Below, in pieces: positions 1-7,928 of a stretch of 64,000 nucleotides of DNA (position 1 is the stretch's first letter; each line of letters starts with the position of its first letter). The position numbers were made by a program, and so were the translations under genes. Origin of the DNA: Brevundimonas subvibrioides (GTDB taxonomy: Bacteria > Pseudomonadota > Alphaproteobacteria > Caulobacterales > Caulobacteraceae). The stretch spans positions 1 through 64,000 of the forward strand of contig NCEB01000013.1 of assembly GCA_002280475.1 (NCBI GenBank), given 5' to 3'. The notes below the pieces were generated by a model. That model was not told the DNA's origin. It saw only the letters and a program-made list of their open reading frames with translations, and searched no databases.

Positions 1-577
1 GGTCGGGCTTCGGGGCGGCGGCGTTGTGGCCGCACTCCGGCTTGTGTGTCCCCGTGCAGCCGCAAGCGGCAGGAGGCGTGACGGCCACTCCGCCAATGTA
101 GACCTGGTTGACCGTGACGGGGGCCCCTGTCGCAGTGGACTTGCAAGTGCAGGCTTCGGGCTTGCCGCAGCCGCAGGCGGGACCGGGCGGAGCGACCGTC
201 GCCTTGGCCTCGACCTTCTTTTCGCCCTTCAAGGCCTCGTCCAGGGCCTTGAGCGACGGCGTGATTCCTTTGGCGACGTCCAGCACGGGACCTAGAAGCT
301 CGTGGATCAGGTCCCGCAGAGCTTGGGCTCGTGACTTCAGCTCGTTTGTCGAGGCGGCCATGGCGGCCGAAGAGGCGACCAGAATGGTCGCGTGTATGCT
401 TGTGACCGAGTGGTCGTTGTAGGTGTTGTTTATGGTTTTTCCTCGGTTTAGCCCGAGCAGGAAGCTCAAAACCGCCACAGTCAAGCCGGCCAAGATCTGG
501 AGAAGGAAGTCCCCTCCTGCGCCGCTAAGCGGACCCGCCTGTTCGACCATGATCGGAAAGTCCGTTGGCGGTGTCAT
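1..577 (-). CDS. Membrane-anchored Cys-rich hypothetical protein (3' end beyond window)
   Basis: I do not recognise the family. The reading frame runs leftward from ATG 577 to the window edge without a stop (192 codons seen). A GGGGAAAG ribosome-binding site lies about 5 bases upstream. Residues about 23-43 form one hydrophobic segment (LLQILAGLTVAVLSFLLGL), then a helical stretch. From about residue 140 the sequence becomes Cys-rich (ACGCGKPEACTCK, later ACGCTGTHKPECGH), like a small metal-binding tail. A shorter start at ATG 361 would drop the membrane segment. The third positions are less GC-biased than in neighbouring genes, and the gene ends outside the window, so a role cannot be assigned. 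Confidence 0.6.
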   Translation of the reverse strand, partial: MTPPTDFPIMVEQAGPLSGAGGDFLLQILAGLTVAVLSFLLGLNRGKTINNTYNDHSVTSIHATILVASSAAMAASTNELKSRAQALRDLIHELLGPVLDVAKGITPSLKALDEALKGEKKVEAKATVAPPGPACGCGKPEACTCKSTATGAPVTVNQVYIGGVAVTPPAACGCTGTHKPECGHNAAAPKPD

Positions 578-674
578 GCAGCTTTCCCCGGTTCAGCACC
601 GCAGTTTCTGTTCGACGCGCCTCCGGCGCAACACAAAGGTTAACGCTGGTCTGTGAAGGTTGTGGGTCGCCGCC

Positions 675-941
675 TCAGGGGGCGCGCAGCAGGGCGCGGG
701 CCTCGACGCCCGTCTTCGCCGCCGCGTCGCGCACCTCGACCTCGACGACGACCGCCCCCGCCGGATCGTGGGCCCACAGATAGCGGCGCTCGACCTCGAC
801 CGTCCGGCCCGACGGGGCGAAACCCTCGAAGCTGTCGCCCCACGGCGTGATGCGTGTCAGCTCGGGCCAGGTCAGGGCGCAGGCGGCGGTCAGCTCGTCC
901 TGGGCCATTTCGGTCAACTCGTCGGACGGGCTCACAGCCAT
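675..941 (-). CDS. Hypothetical 88-residue protein
   Basis: A short soluble protein of unknown function, with no signal peptide or membrane segment. It starts at ATG 941, inside the last codons of the upstream methyltransferase-like gene (10-base overlap), so it is probably translationally coupled to it. Its predicted order is a short acidic N-terminal helix followed by beta-rich sequence (RTVEVERRYLWAHDPAG, then VVVEVEVRDA). It is the last gene of a three-gene operon reading from 2463 down to 675. The strong GC third-position bias and the coupling make it likely to be real. Confidence 0.6.
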   Translation of the reverse strand: MAVSPSDELTEMAQDELTAACALTWPELTRITPWGDSFEGFAPSGRTVEVERRYLWAHDPAGAVVVEVEVRDAAAKTGVEARALLRAP

Positions 942-1414
942 CGTCGCACGCGGCGCCGATAGGCCTCGTAGTCCGCTCCGAACCGGGCGGCGAGATAGAC
1001 CTCCTCGCGCTGGATGACGAAGCGGTCGACGACCAGCAGACAGGGAATCAGCAGGACGATGGCCAGCGGGCTGTCGAGCCCGACCGCCAGCGCCAGATAG
1101 GTGACGGCGAACCCGACGTAGATCGGATTGCGGGTGAAGCCGTAGACGCCGCCGGTGACCAGGGCCGTCGAGGGCTTCCACGGCTGAACGGCGGTCCTGG
1201 CCTTGTGAAACAGGCCGGCCGCCCAGGCTTCGACCGCGAGGCCCAGCACCAGCCCCGCGATGGCGATGCCGGCCTGAACGGGGCGGTCCAGCCCCAGGCT
1301 GGGTTCGTCGATCAGCTGTCCGCCGCCCCAGCCCAGGGCGAGGAAGCCCAGATAGATCAGGGGCGGCGGCGCGATGACGCCGGGGATGTCGGCGGTGCCG
1401 CGGCCCGCCATCAT
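932..1414 (-). CDS. Isoprenylcysteine methyltransferase family membrane protein
   Basis: Integral-membrane protein of 160 residues with about four hydrophobic segments. The C-terminal half has the hallmark of the isoprenylcysteine/phospholipid methyltransferase (ICMT/PEMT) superfamily: GGVYGFTRNPIYVGF, then RFVIQREEVYLAARFG and YEAYRRRVRRWL. In this superfamily the NP-Y motif and the later E-E/R residues bind S-adenosylmethionine. The substrate in bacteria is usually unknown. Its start (ATG 1414, or the adjacent ATG 1411) overlaps the stop of the upstream peptidase gene as ATGA, so the two are co-translated. Confidence 0.8.
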   Translation of the reverse strand: MMAGRGTADIPGVIAPPPLIYLGFLALGWGGGQLIDEPSLGLDRPVQAGIAIAGLVLGLAVEAWAAGLFHKARTAVQPWKPSTALVTGGVYGFTRNPIYVGFAVTYLALAVGLDSPLAIVLLIPCLLVVDRFVIQREEVYLAARFGADYEAYRRRVRRWL

Positions 1415-2463
1415 TCTTCGTCGGCGTAGATGGCGACGACGGCGGGCGAGGCGCTGGTCACCGCGCCCCGGTACATGCCGGAGGTGGTCATGGCGAAGCC
1501 GGGCACGCCCTGGGCGTCGACCACGATGACGCCGCCATAGCCGCCCAGCGACAGGGCGTCGTCGACCTCGGCCTGACCGGCGTCCTCGGACGAGGCCCCG
1601 GCGGCGATGCGGCTGCAGATGTCGCGGGCCACGGTGGCGCGGATGTAGAACTCGCCGTCGCCGGTGGCGGAGACGGCGCAACCGTCGCGGTTGGAGGCAT
1701 AGGTGCCGGCGCCCAGCACGGGCACGTCGCCGACCCGGCCCCAGCGCTTGCCGGTGGTTCCACCGGTCGAGGTTCCGGCCGCGAGCGTGCCGGACTGATC
1801 CAGGGCCACGGCACCGACCGTGCCGAATTTGCGCTCGTTCAGCGGCGGCGCGGGTTCGATCGCGGCCATGCCGGGGGCGGGGGCTCCGGCCGGACGCGCG
1901 GGGATCGGCAGGTCGCGCTCGCGCAGATGGCTCTCCAGCCCCTGCCAGCGGCGCTCGGTGAAGAACCAGGACGGCTCGACCTGTTCCAGATCCTGTGACG
2001 CCGCGAAGGTGTCGGCCCCCGCGCCGATCAGCATGACGTGAGGCGAGTTCTCCATCACCGCGCGGGCGGCGGCGATGGGGTGGCGGGTGGTGGTCAGGCC
2101 CGCGACCGCCCCGGCGGACAGGTCGCGGCCGTTCATGACGGCGGCGTCCAGCTCGTTGCGCCCTTCTGCGGTGAAGACGGCCCCGCGACCCGCGTTGAAC
2201 AGGGGATCGTCTTCCATGAGCTGGATCGCGGTCTGGATGGCGTCGAGCGAGGTTCCGCCTTCACGCAGAATGGCGGCCCCCGCCTCGAGCGCGCGAGACA
2301 GGGCCGCGCGATAGGCGGCGTCCTGTTCCGGCGACAGGTTGGCCCGCTCGATCACGCCGGCTCCGCCGTGGATGGCGAAGGCCCAGCGCGCGGGCTCCTG
2401 CGCGGCGGCGGGGCCGGCCAGTGCAAGTGCAAGAGCAGCAATCGCGAGACGTCTGACGAGCAC
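1411..2463 (-). CDS. Isoaspartyl peptidase / L-asparaginase (Ntn hydrolase), secreted
   Basis: 350-residue N-terminal-nucleophile hydrolase that would cleave itself and then hydrolyse isoaspartyl dipeptides or asparagine. An N-terminal signal peptide (LAIAALALALAGPAAAQ, cut near residue 21) puts it in the periplasm. The family motif HGGAGVIER is at residues 32-40. The autocleavage site is KFGTVGAVALD, with Thr215 as the expected nucleophile, and a Gly-rich TSTGGTTGKRWGR loop follows. The length fits the family. It is the first gene of a leftward operon with the methyltransferase-like protein. The 146 bases upstream (2464-2609) hold no other recognisable site. Confidence 0.9.
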   Translation of the reverse strand: MLVRRLAIAALALALAGPAAAQEPARWAFAIHGGAGVIERANLSPEQDAAYRAALSRALEAGAAILREGGTSLDAIQTAIQLMEDDPLFNAGRGAVFTAEGRNELDAAVMNGRDLSAGAVAGLTTTRHPIAAARAVMENSPHVMLIGAGADTFAASQDLEQVEPSWFFTERRWQGLESHLRERDLPIPARPAGAPAPGMAAIEPAPPLNERKFGTVGAVALDQSGTLAAGTSTGGTTGKRWGRVGDVPVLGAGTYASNRDGCAVSATGDGEFYIRATVARDICSRIAAGASSEDAGQAEVDDALSLGGYGGVIVVDAQGVPGFAMTTSGMYRGAVTSASPAVVAIYADEE

Positions 2464-2609
2464 GGAACTCTCCCTTTTTGCAAACGCCGGTGGACCGAGC
2501 GTCAGGATGAAAATCGAGTCTGAATAGTCTGAACTGTGCGAAATCCAGCAGCGCAGGCCGCTCGTTTCAGGACGCTAGCACAAGGCGACGTCAAAATCGG
2601 ACGCAGCGC

Positions 2610-2777
2610 CTAAGGCCCTCGCCGGTGGTGCGACCACTTCCACAGACGATAGCCGACGATCGGCGCGAAGCCGCCGACCAGGGCGGCGATCAGCACGGTC
2701 CAGAAGCCGCCGCCCAGGCCGAACTGGCCCACCAGCCCGCCGACGATCGCCGCCGCCAGCGGGCCGAGGAACGGCAT
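2610..2777 (-). CDS. Small membrane protein (55 aa) downstream of hppD
   Basis: A 55-residue ORF from ATG 2777 to TAG 2610. It is almost entirely two hydrophobic helices (residues about 4-20 and 26-44) separated by a Gly-rich turn (GQFGLGGGFW), ending in a basic tail (YRLWKWSHHRRGP). Nearly every codon ends in G or C, as in the neighbouring real genes. It begins 19 bases after the hppD stop and is probably co-transcribed with it. I do not recognise a family. The ribosome-binding site is weak. Confidence 0.65.
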   Translation of the reverse strand: MPFLGPLAAAIVGGLVGQFGLGGGFWTVLIAALVGGFAPIVGYRLWKWSHHRRGP

Positions 2778-2796
2778 CCAGTGAGGCGGCGCGACC

Positions 2797-3894
2797 TTAA
2801 TTCGCGTCGACCTTGATGACGCCGCGACGGATCTGGTCCAGCTCGATGGAATCGAACAGGGCCTGGAAATTGCCTTCGCCGAACGCCTGGTTGCCCTTCC
2901 TCTGAATGATCTCGAAGAAGATCGGGCCGAACATGTCCTGGGTGAAAATCTGCAGCAGCAGGCCGTCCTCGTCCGAGCCGTCGATCAGGATACGGTTCTT
3001 GCGCATCCGGGCCACGTCGTGCCCATGGTTGGGCAGGCGTTTGTCGATCAGTTCGAAATAGGTCTCGATCGTGTCCTGGAAGGGCACGCCGCGTTCCTTC
3101 AACGTCTCGACCGTCTCGAAGATGTCGTCGGTGGCGAGCGCGATGTGCTGGATGCCCTCGCCGTTGTAGCGCCGCAGGAACTCCTCGATCTGGGAGTTCT
3201 CGTCCTGGCTCTCGTTGAGCGGAATGCGGATGGCGCGGTCGGGCGCGATCATGGCCTGGCTGAACAGGCCGGTCGCCTTGCCCTTGATGTCGAAATATTT
3301 CTGCTCCTCGAAGGCGAAGACCTCGCCGTAGAAGCCGGACCAGGTCCGCATCTGGCCGCGCCGGACGTTGTGGGTCAGGTGATCCAGCATGTGCAGGCCC
3401 ACGTTGTTCCTGCGCTCGGCTTCTTCCCAGCCCTCGATCTCGTCCCAGCCGTCGTAGAGCGAGCCCTTCTCGCCGTAGGAATCGATCAGATAGAGCAGCG
3501 ATCCGCCGATGCCGCGCAGCACATAGGCGCCATCGCCCAGCGCGCCGCCGTCATGCATCTCGGCCGAATGGGCCCCGCGCGCGACGGCACCCTCATAGGC
3601 GGCCTTGGCGTCGGCGACGCGGAAGGCCATGCCGTTGGCCGACGGACCGTGATCGCGGGCGAACTCGCCGGCGTGACCCTTGGGCTCGGCATGGACCAGG
3701 AAGCTGATGTCGCCCTGCTTCATGCGCACCACGCCGTTGGCGGGATTGCGGTGGGTCTGGACGAAACCCAGGGTCTCCAGCTGGCGGATCATGGCCTGGG
3801 GATCGGGGCCGGTGAACTCGACGAATTCGAAGCCGTCGACACCGAGGGGGTTCTCGTGGGCGGCCGCGGTCGCGCGGGGGGCCAGGTCGTCCAT
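2797..3894 (-). CDS. hppD: 4-hydroxyphenylpyruvate dioxygenase
   Basis: Non-haem Fe(II) dioxygenase that converts 4-hydroxyphenylpyruvate to homogentisate in tyrosine breakdown. The 365-residue protein has the two VOC (vicinal oxygen chelate) halves expected. The three iron ligands are visible: His172 in LDHLTHNV, His250 in GIQHIALATDD and Glu328 in FFEIIQRKGNQ. The C-terminal signature GNFQALFDSIELDQ is intact. ATG 3894 is preceded by a strong AGGAGA. It lies divergently from rpe with about 155 bases between them, and the next homogentisate-pathway genes are not in the window. Confidence 0.97.
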   Translation of the reverse strand: MDDLAPRATAAAHENPLGVDGFEFVEFTGPDPQAMIRQLETLGFVQTHRNPANGVVRMKQGDISFLVHAEPKGHAGEFARDHGPSANGMAFRVADAKAAYEGAVARGAHSAEMHDGGALGDGAYVLRGIGGSLLYLIDSYGEKGSLYDGWDEIEGWEEAERRNNVGLHMLDHLTHNVRRGQMRTWSGFYGEVFAFEEQKYFDIKGKATGLFSQAMIAPDRAIRIPLNESQDENSQIEEFLRRYNGEGIQHIALATDDIFETVETLKERGVPFQDTIETYFELIDKRLPNHGHDVARMRKNRILIDGSDEDGLLLQIFTQDMFGPIFFEIIQRKGNQAFGEGNFQALFDSIELDQIRRGVIKVDAN

Positions 3895-4050
3895 GGCGGG
3901 TCTCCTGAAGAAGCGGTGGCCGCAAGGGGGTCGGCCGGTTGGCGCGGAACCTAGTGGCCCCGCCGCGCGAAGCCAACCCGCGCAGGGTCGCGGCGTGTTC
4001 ACGAGGCGGCGATGCTTGCCCGTCCGGCCCGCTCGTCCTAATCCCGGGGC

Positions 4051-4719
4051 ATGGCGAACACCCCCTTGATCTGCCCGTCCATCCTCGCCGCCGATTTCGC
4101 CAAGCTGGGCCAGGAGGTCGCGGCGATCGAGGCGGCCGGCGCCGACTGGGTCCACGTCGATGTGATGGACGGCCACTTCGTGCCCAACATCACCATCGGC
4201 CCCGATGTGGTGAAGGCGCTGAGGCCCCACACCACCCTGCCGTTCGACGTGCATCTGATGGTCGCGCCGGTCGATCCCTGGCTGGAGGCCTATCGCGCCG
4301 CCGGGGCCGACATCCTGACCGTCCATCCCGAGAGCGGCCCGCACCTGCACCGGACGCTCGGCCGCATCCGTCAGCTGGGGGCCAGGGCCGGCGTGGTGCT
4401 GAACCCCGGCACGCCCCTGACGGTGCTGGAGGAGGTGATCGATCTGGTCGACCTTGTGCTGCTGATGTCGGTCAATCCGGGGTTCGGGGGCCAGTCCTTC
4501 ATCGACAGCGCCCTGACCAAGATCGAACGGACGCGGGCGCTGCTGGATGCCGCCGGGTCGACGGCGCACCTGCAGGTCGACGGCGGCGTGACCGCGCTGA
4601 ACGCCGGGGCCTGCGTCGCCGCCGGGGCCGATGCCCTGGTCGCCGGAACCGCCGTGTTCAAGGGCGGGCCGGACGCCTATGCGGCCAATATCGCGGCTCT
4701 GAAGGGTGCCCGGGCGTGA
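4051..4719 (+). CDS. rpe: Ribulose-phosphate 3-epimerase
   Basis: TIM-barrel enzyme of the pentose phosphate pathway and Calvin cycle that interconverts ribulose 5-phosphate and xylulose 5-phosphate. At 222 residues it has the family length. Motifs are ICPSILAADFAKL, the metal-binding HVDVMDGHFVPN and FDVHLMV, then SVNPGFGGQ and a phosphate-binding DGGV near the C-terminus. Its TGA overlaps the GTG of the next gene (GTGA), so the two are coupled. Confidence 0.97.
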   Translation: MANTPLICPSILAADFAKLGQEVAAIEAAGADWVHVDVMDGHFVPNITIGPDVVKALRPHTTLPFDVHLMVAPVDPWLEAYRAAGADILTVHPESGPHLHRTLGRIRQLGARAGVVLNPGTPLTVLEEVIDLVDLVLLMSVNPGFGGQSFIDSALTKIERTRALLDAAGSTAHLQVDGGVTALNAGACVAAGADALVAGTAVFKGGPDAYAANIAALKGARA

Positions 4720-6530
4720 ACCCCATCGGCCCGTTCGCCGAACGATCCACGCCCTCGGTCGGGCCCGACGCCATTCCGGGCCTGAGGGGCGCGCCGACGC
4801 GGACACCGGTCCGCAGCGCCGGCGTGGCCACGGGTCCGGGGCTGTGGCCCGCGATCGCCGGGCGGCTTGTGACCCGTCAGATGTGGATCGAGCTGTATGG
4901 GCTGCCCGGCTATGCCCAGACGCTCGCCGCCGGAAAGGCCGTCGCCTTCGCCGCCTCGCCGCGCGACTTCCGGCCAGTGGAGGGGGCGCTCGGCAAGGCG
5001 ATCCTGTCGGGCAAGTTCCACCTGGCGGGCACCCATATGGAGGTCGAGGCCGGCGGTGATCCGTGGAACCGGCCCAGCCCCTCCAAGCCCTTCGCCACCG
5101 ACCTTCACGCCTTCGCCTGGCTGCCGTCGCTGATGCTCAACGACGAGCGGGGCGCGCGCGAAGCCCTGCGGCTGACGCTGATCTGGGCCGAGACCTTCAC
5201 GCGGTGGTCGCCGTTCGCCTGGGACCCGCAGATTCTGGCCCGGCGGACCTTCAACATCGCCTGCGCCGCCCGGCGCATGGGGGCGGTGGCGACGGACGGC
5301 GAACGCTTCCGTTTGGCCGATGTGCTGGGTCGGCAGGCGCGTCAGCTGCTCAGACCGCCCGGCGGACTGGCGGGGCAGGCCGAACGGCTGGTCGCCGCCG
5401 CCGTGGCCGGAGCCGTCCTGGCGGGAACGCCGGGACAGAGGCTGCGACGCGCGGCCCTGGGTCGGCTGCCTGGCGCGCTGCGGGTCACGGTCTTCGGCGA
5501 CGGCGGTCATGCGTCGCGCGGTGCCGAGGCGGGACTGGAGCTGCTGCTCGATCTGCTGACGCTGAACGAGGCCCTGGCCCAACTTTCGGAGCCGGTGCCC
5601 GAGGCCATGGCCGGGGCCATCATGCGGCTGACCACGGCGCTTCGGCTGCAGACCCTGCCGGACGGACGGCTGGCGGCGTTCCAGGGCGGAGGGCCCTCGA
5701 GCCCGAGCCGCGTCGCGGCGGCCCGTGACCATGACGATCACGCCGATGCGCCGGGCGGCGCCAGCGGCTCGGTCGGGGGCATGGTGCGAATCCGCTCGCC
5801 CCTGCTGACGGTCATGACGGACGCCGGGCCCCCGGCGCGCGGCGCCTGGTCCGAGGCCGCCTGCGCCCAGCCTCTGGCGCTCGAGATCGTCTGCGGCAAG
5901 GACCGGTTGATCACCGGCTGCGGCTGGACGCCCCGCGCCGCCGACCGGCAGGGCCTGCGGCTGGCCCCGGGCCATTCGACCCTGACCCTGGGAGAGGCGA
6001 CCTTCGCCGAACCGCTGGGCGGCTGGAAGGCGGACCTGCTGGGTCCACGCCTGTTCGGTCGGCCGTGGAAGACCAAGGTCGAGCGTCGCGACGCCGAGGG
6101 CGCCGTGTGGCTGGAGGTCGAGCACGACGGCTGGGCCGCGCCCTTCGGCCTGCTGCACCAGCGCCGGCTCTATCTGGATCAAAGGCTGGACGAACTGCGC
6201 GCAGAGGAGCGGCTGCATCCCTGTCCGGAAAGCCGGGGTCAGGTGCGGGCCATCGCGGCACCGTACGCGGTGCGGTTCCATCTGGAACCGGGGGCCCAGG
6301 CGTCGTTGGCGCGGGATCGCCGCTCGATCCTGCTGCGCGGCCATTCGGGGCGGGGCTGGTGGTTCCGCACCGACGGGCCCGACGTCGCCATCGAGCCCTC
6401 CGTCCATGTCGAGGACGGACTGACCCGGCGCTCGCTCCAGGTCGTGGTGCGAGGCTCGGCGCGGACCGACGCCGAAACGAAGATCCGCTGGAAGCTCAGC
6501 CCGGCGGGAGCGGCGGGCGACCCGACCTGA
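4716..6530 (+). CDS. Heparinase II/III family protein
   Basis: 604-residue protein starting at GTG 4716, inside the stop region of rpe. The N-terminal two-thirds resembles the alpha/alpha-toroid region of heparinase II/III-like proteins (AGTHMEVEAGGDPWNRPSPS, FAWLPSLML, WDPQILARRTFNIACAAR). The C-terminal part matches the beta-sandwich domain (GHSTLTLGEATFAEPLGGW, WLEVEHDGW, LYLDQRLDELRAEERL). No signal peptide is seen. Its substrate is unknown: proteins of this type are common in Caulobacterales next to rpe and purH, where a link to polysaccharide turnover is only assumed. Confidence 0.85.
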   Translation: MNPIGPFAERSTPSVGPDAIPGLRGAPTRTPVRSAGVATGPGLWPAIAGRLVTRQMWIELYGLPGYAQTLAAGKAVAFAASPRDFRPVEGALGKAILSGKFHLAGTHMEVEAGGDPWNRPSPSKPFATDLHAFAWLPSLMLNDERGAREALRLTLIWAETFTRWSPFAWDPQILARRTFNIACAARRMGAVATDGERFRLADVLGRQARQLLRPPGGLAGQAERLVAAAVAGAVLAGTPGQRLRRAALGRLPGALRVTVFGDGGHASRGAEAGLELLLDLLTLNEALAQLSEPVPEAMAGAIMRLTTALRLQTLPDGRLAAFQGGGPSSPSRVAAARDHDDHADAPGGASGSVGGMVRIRSPLLTVMTDAGPPARGAWSEAACAQPLALEIVCGKDRLITGCGWTPRAADRQGLRLAPGHSTLTLGEATFAEPLGGWKADLLGPRLFGRPWKTKVERRDAEGAVWLEVEHDGWAAPFGLLHQRRLYLDQRLDELRAEERLHPCPESRGQVRAIAAPYAVRFHLEPGAQASLARDRRSILLRGHSGRGWWFRTDGPDVAIEPSVHVEDGLTRRSLQVVVRGSARTDAETKIRWKLSPAGAAGDPT

Positions 6531-6545
6531 GTCTGCCCCGCGAGA

Positions 6546-7898
6546 TCACGGGGTCAGGGTGACCTCGGCCTCGCCATCCTCGCGCGTCACGGTCAGCACC
6601 AGCGGACCCCGGCCGCCCAGCAAGCGCCCGAGATCGGCCAGAGACCCCACCGGCCGACGCCCGATCGCCGTGACGATGTCTCCGGCGCTCAGGCCCGCGG
6701 CGGCGGCGACGGAGCCGCCCTCGACCGCCTGGACCTGGGCCCCCTCGGCGACCTGGGCGAAGCTGGCGCCGAAGGCCTGGATGGCGCTGGACCCGATCTG
6801 GACGCCCTCGTCGAAGGGGACCTCGACGTTCAGGCTGGCCGTCGCCTCCTGTCCGTCGCGCTGATAGACGATGGTCAGCGGCGTGCCGGGAGGGGCGATG
6901 CCGATGGTCGCTTGCACAGAGCCGGCGTTCGCGGCGGCCCGGCTCTGGACCCGGGTTATGATGTCGCCGCGACGCAGGCCCGCCCGGTCGGCGGGCGAGC
7001 CCGGCGTCACGTCCTCGACGATGGCGCCGCGCACGAAGCCCAGGCCCAGCTCGACCGCTCGCTCGGCCGTCAGGGACCCCAGGGTCGCTCCGATCCGGCC
7101 GCGCGTGACCTCGCCGGAGGTCCTCAGCTGGTTCACCACGAACATCAGGATGCGTGTCGGGACCGCGAAGGCGATGCCGTCGTTGCCGCCGTTGAAGTCG
7201 CCCGACAGGATCGAGGTGTTGATGCCGATCAGCCGCCCCCGGCTGTCCAGCAGAGGCCCGCCCGAATTGCCGGAGTTCACCGCCGCGTCGGTCTGGATGT
7301 AGTCCTCGACGGCGTCGCCCATGCCCGACCGGTTCAGGCCCGAGATCACCCCCATGGTCAGGGTCTGGTCCAGCCCCAGGGGATAGCCGACGGCGAAGGC
7401 GAGATCGCCCGTCCGCAGGGTGTCGGAATCGACCATCTCCACCTGCGTCAGGCCCGTGGCCTGGATGCGCAGGACGGCCAGGTCCGTGGCCTGGTCCGAT
7501 CCGATCAGTTCGGCGTCCAGCAGGCGGCCGTCCGACAGGTCGACACGATAGGTCTGGCCGTCCGCGACGACATGGTTGTTGGTGATGATGATGCCTTCGG
7601 CCGCGTCGATGATCACGCCCGAGCCGCTGGAGACCGCGGCCGGCACGCCCCCCTCGCGCGACGGACCGGCGGAGACGCCCAGGGTCGTCACCTGGACCAC
7701 GGCCGGCAGCGAACCCTCGAGCCCGGTCGAGAAGCTGAACACCCCCCGTCGGCTGTCGTAGGGAAGGGGGAAGTCGCTGGACGGCGGCGTTTGCGCGGCG
7801 TCGGTCCGGGCGGTCGACTGAGCTGTCGCGGCCGTGCCCCCGGTCACTCCGATGACGAGGGCGACGGCGGTGGCGGTCAGGAAGCGGGCGCGCGTCAT
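6546..7898 (-). CDS. Do/HtrA-type periplasmic serine protease
   Basis: 450-residue DegP/DegQ-like protease that degrades misfolded envelope proteins. A signal peptide covers residues 1-27. The trypsin-like domain carries the triad His109 (TNNHVVADG), Asp139 (ATDLAVLRI) and Ser212 (GNSGGPLL). Two PDZ domains follow (about residues 255-345 and 360-445), each with a Gly-rich carboxylate-binding loop. The gene is followed 30 bases upstream by the sensor kinase pair on the same strand, so an envelope-stress link with that system is plausible but inferred. Confidence 0.92.
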   Translation of the reverse strand: MTRARFLTATAVALVIGVTGGTAATAQSTARTDAAQTPPSSDFPLPYDSRRGVFSFSTGLEGSLPAVVQVTTLGVSAGPSREGGVPAAVSSGSGVIIDAAEGIIITNNHVVADGQTYRVDLSDGRLLDAELIGSDQATDLAVLRIQATGLTQVEMVDSDTLRTGDLAFAVGYPLGLDQTLTMGVISGLNRSGMGDAVEDYIQTDAAVNSGNSGGPLLDSRGRLIGINTSILSGDFNGGNDGIAFAVPTRILMFVVNQLRTSGEVTRGRIGATLGSLTAERAVELGLGFVRGAIVEDVTPGSPADRAGLRRGDIITRVQSRAAANAGSVQATIGIAPPGTPLTIVYQRDGQEATASLNVEVPFDEGVQIGSSAIQAFGASFAQVAEGAQVQAVEGGSVAAAAGLSAGDIVTAIGRRPVGSLADLGRLLGGRGPLVLTVTREDGEAEVTLTP

Positions 7899-7928
7899 GT
7901 GGTCTTTTCCCAGTGTGTCGGCCGGAGC

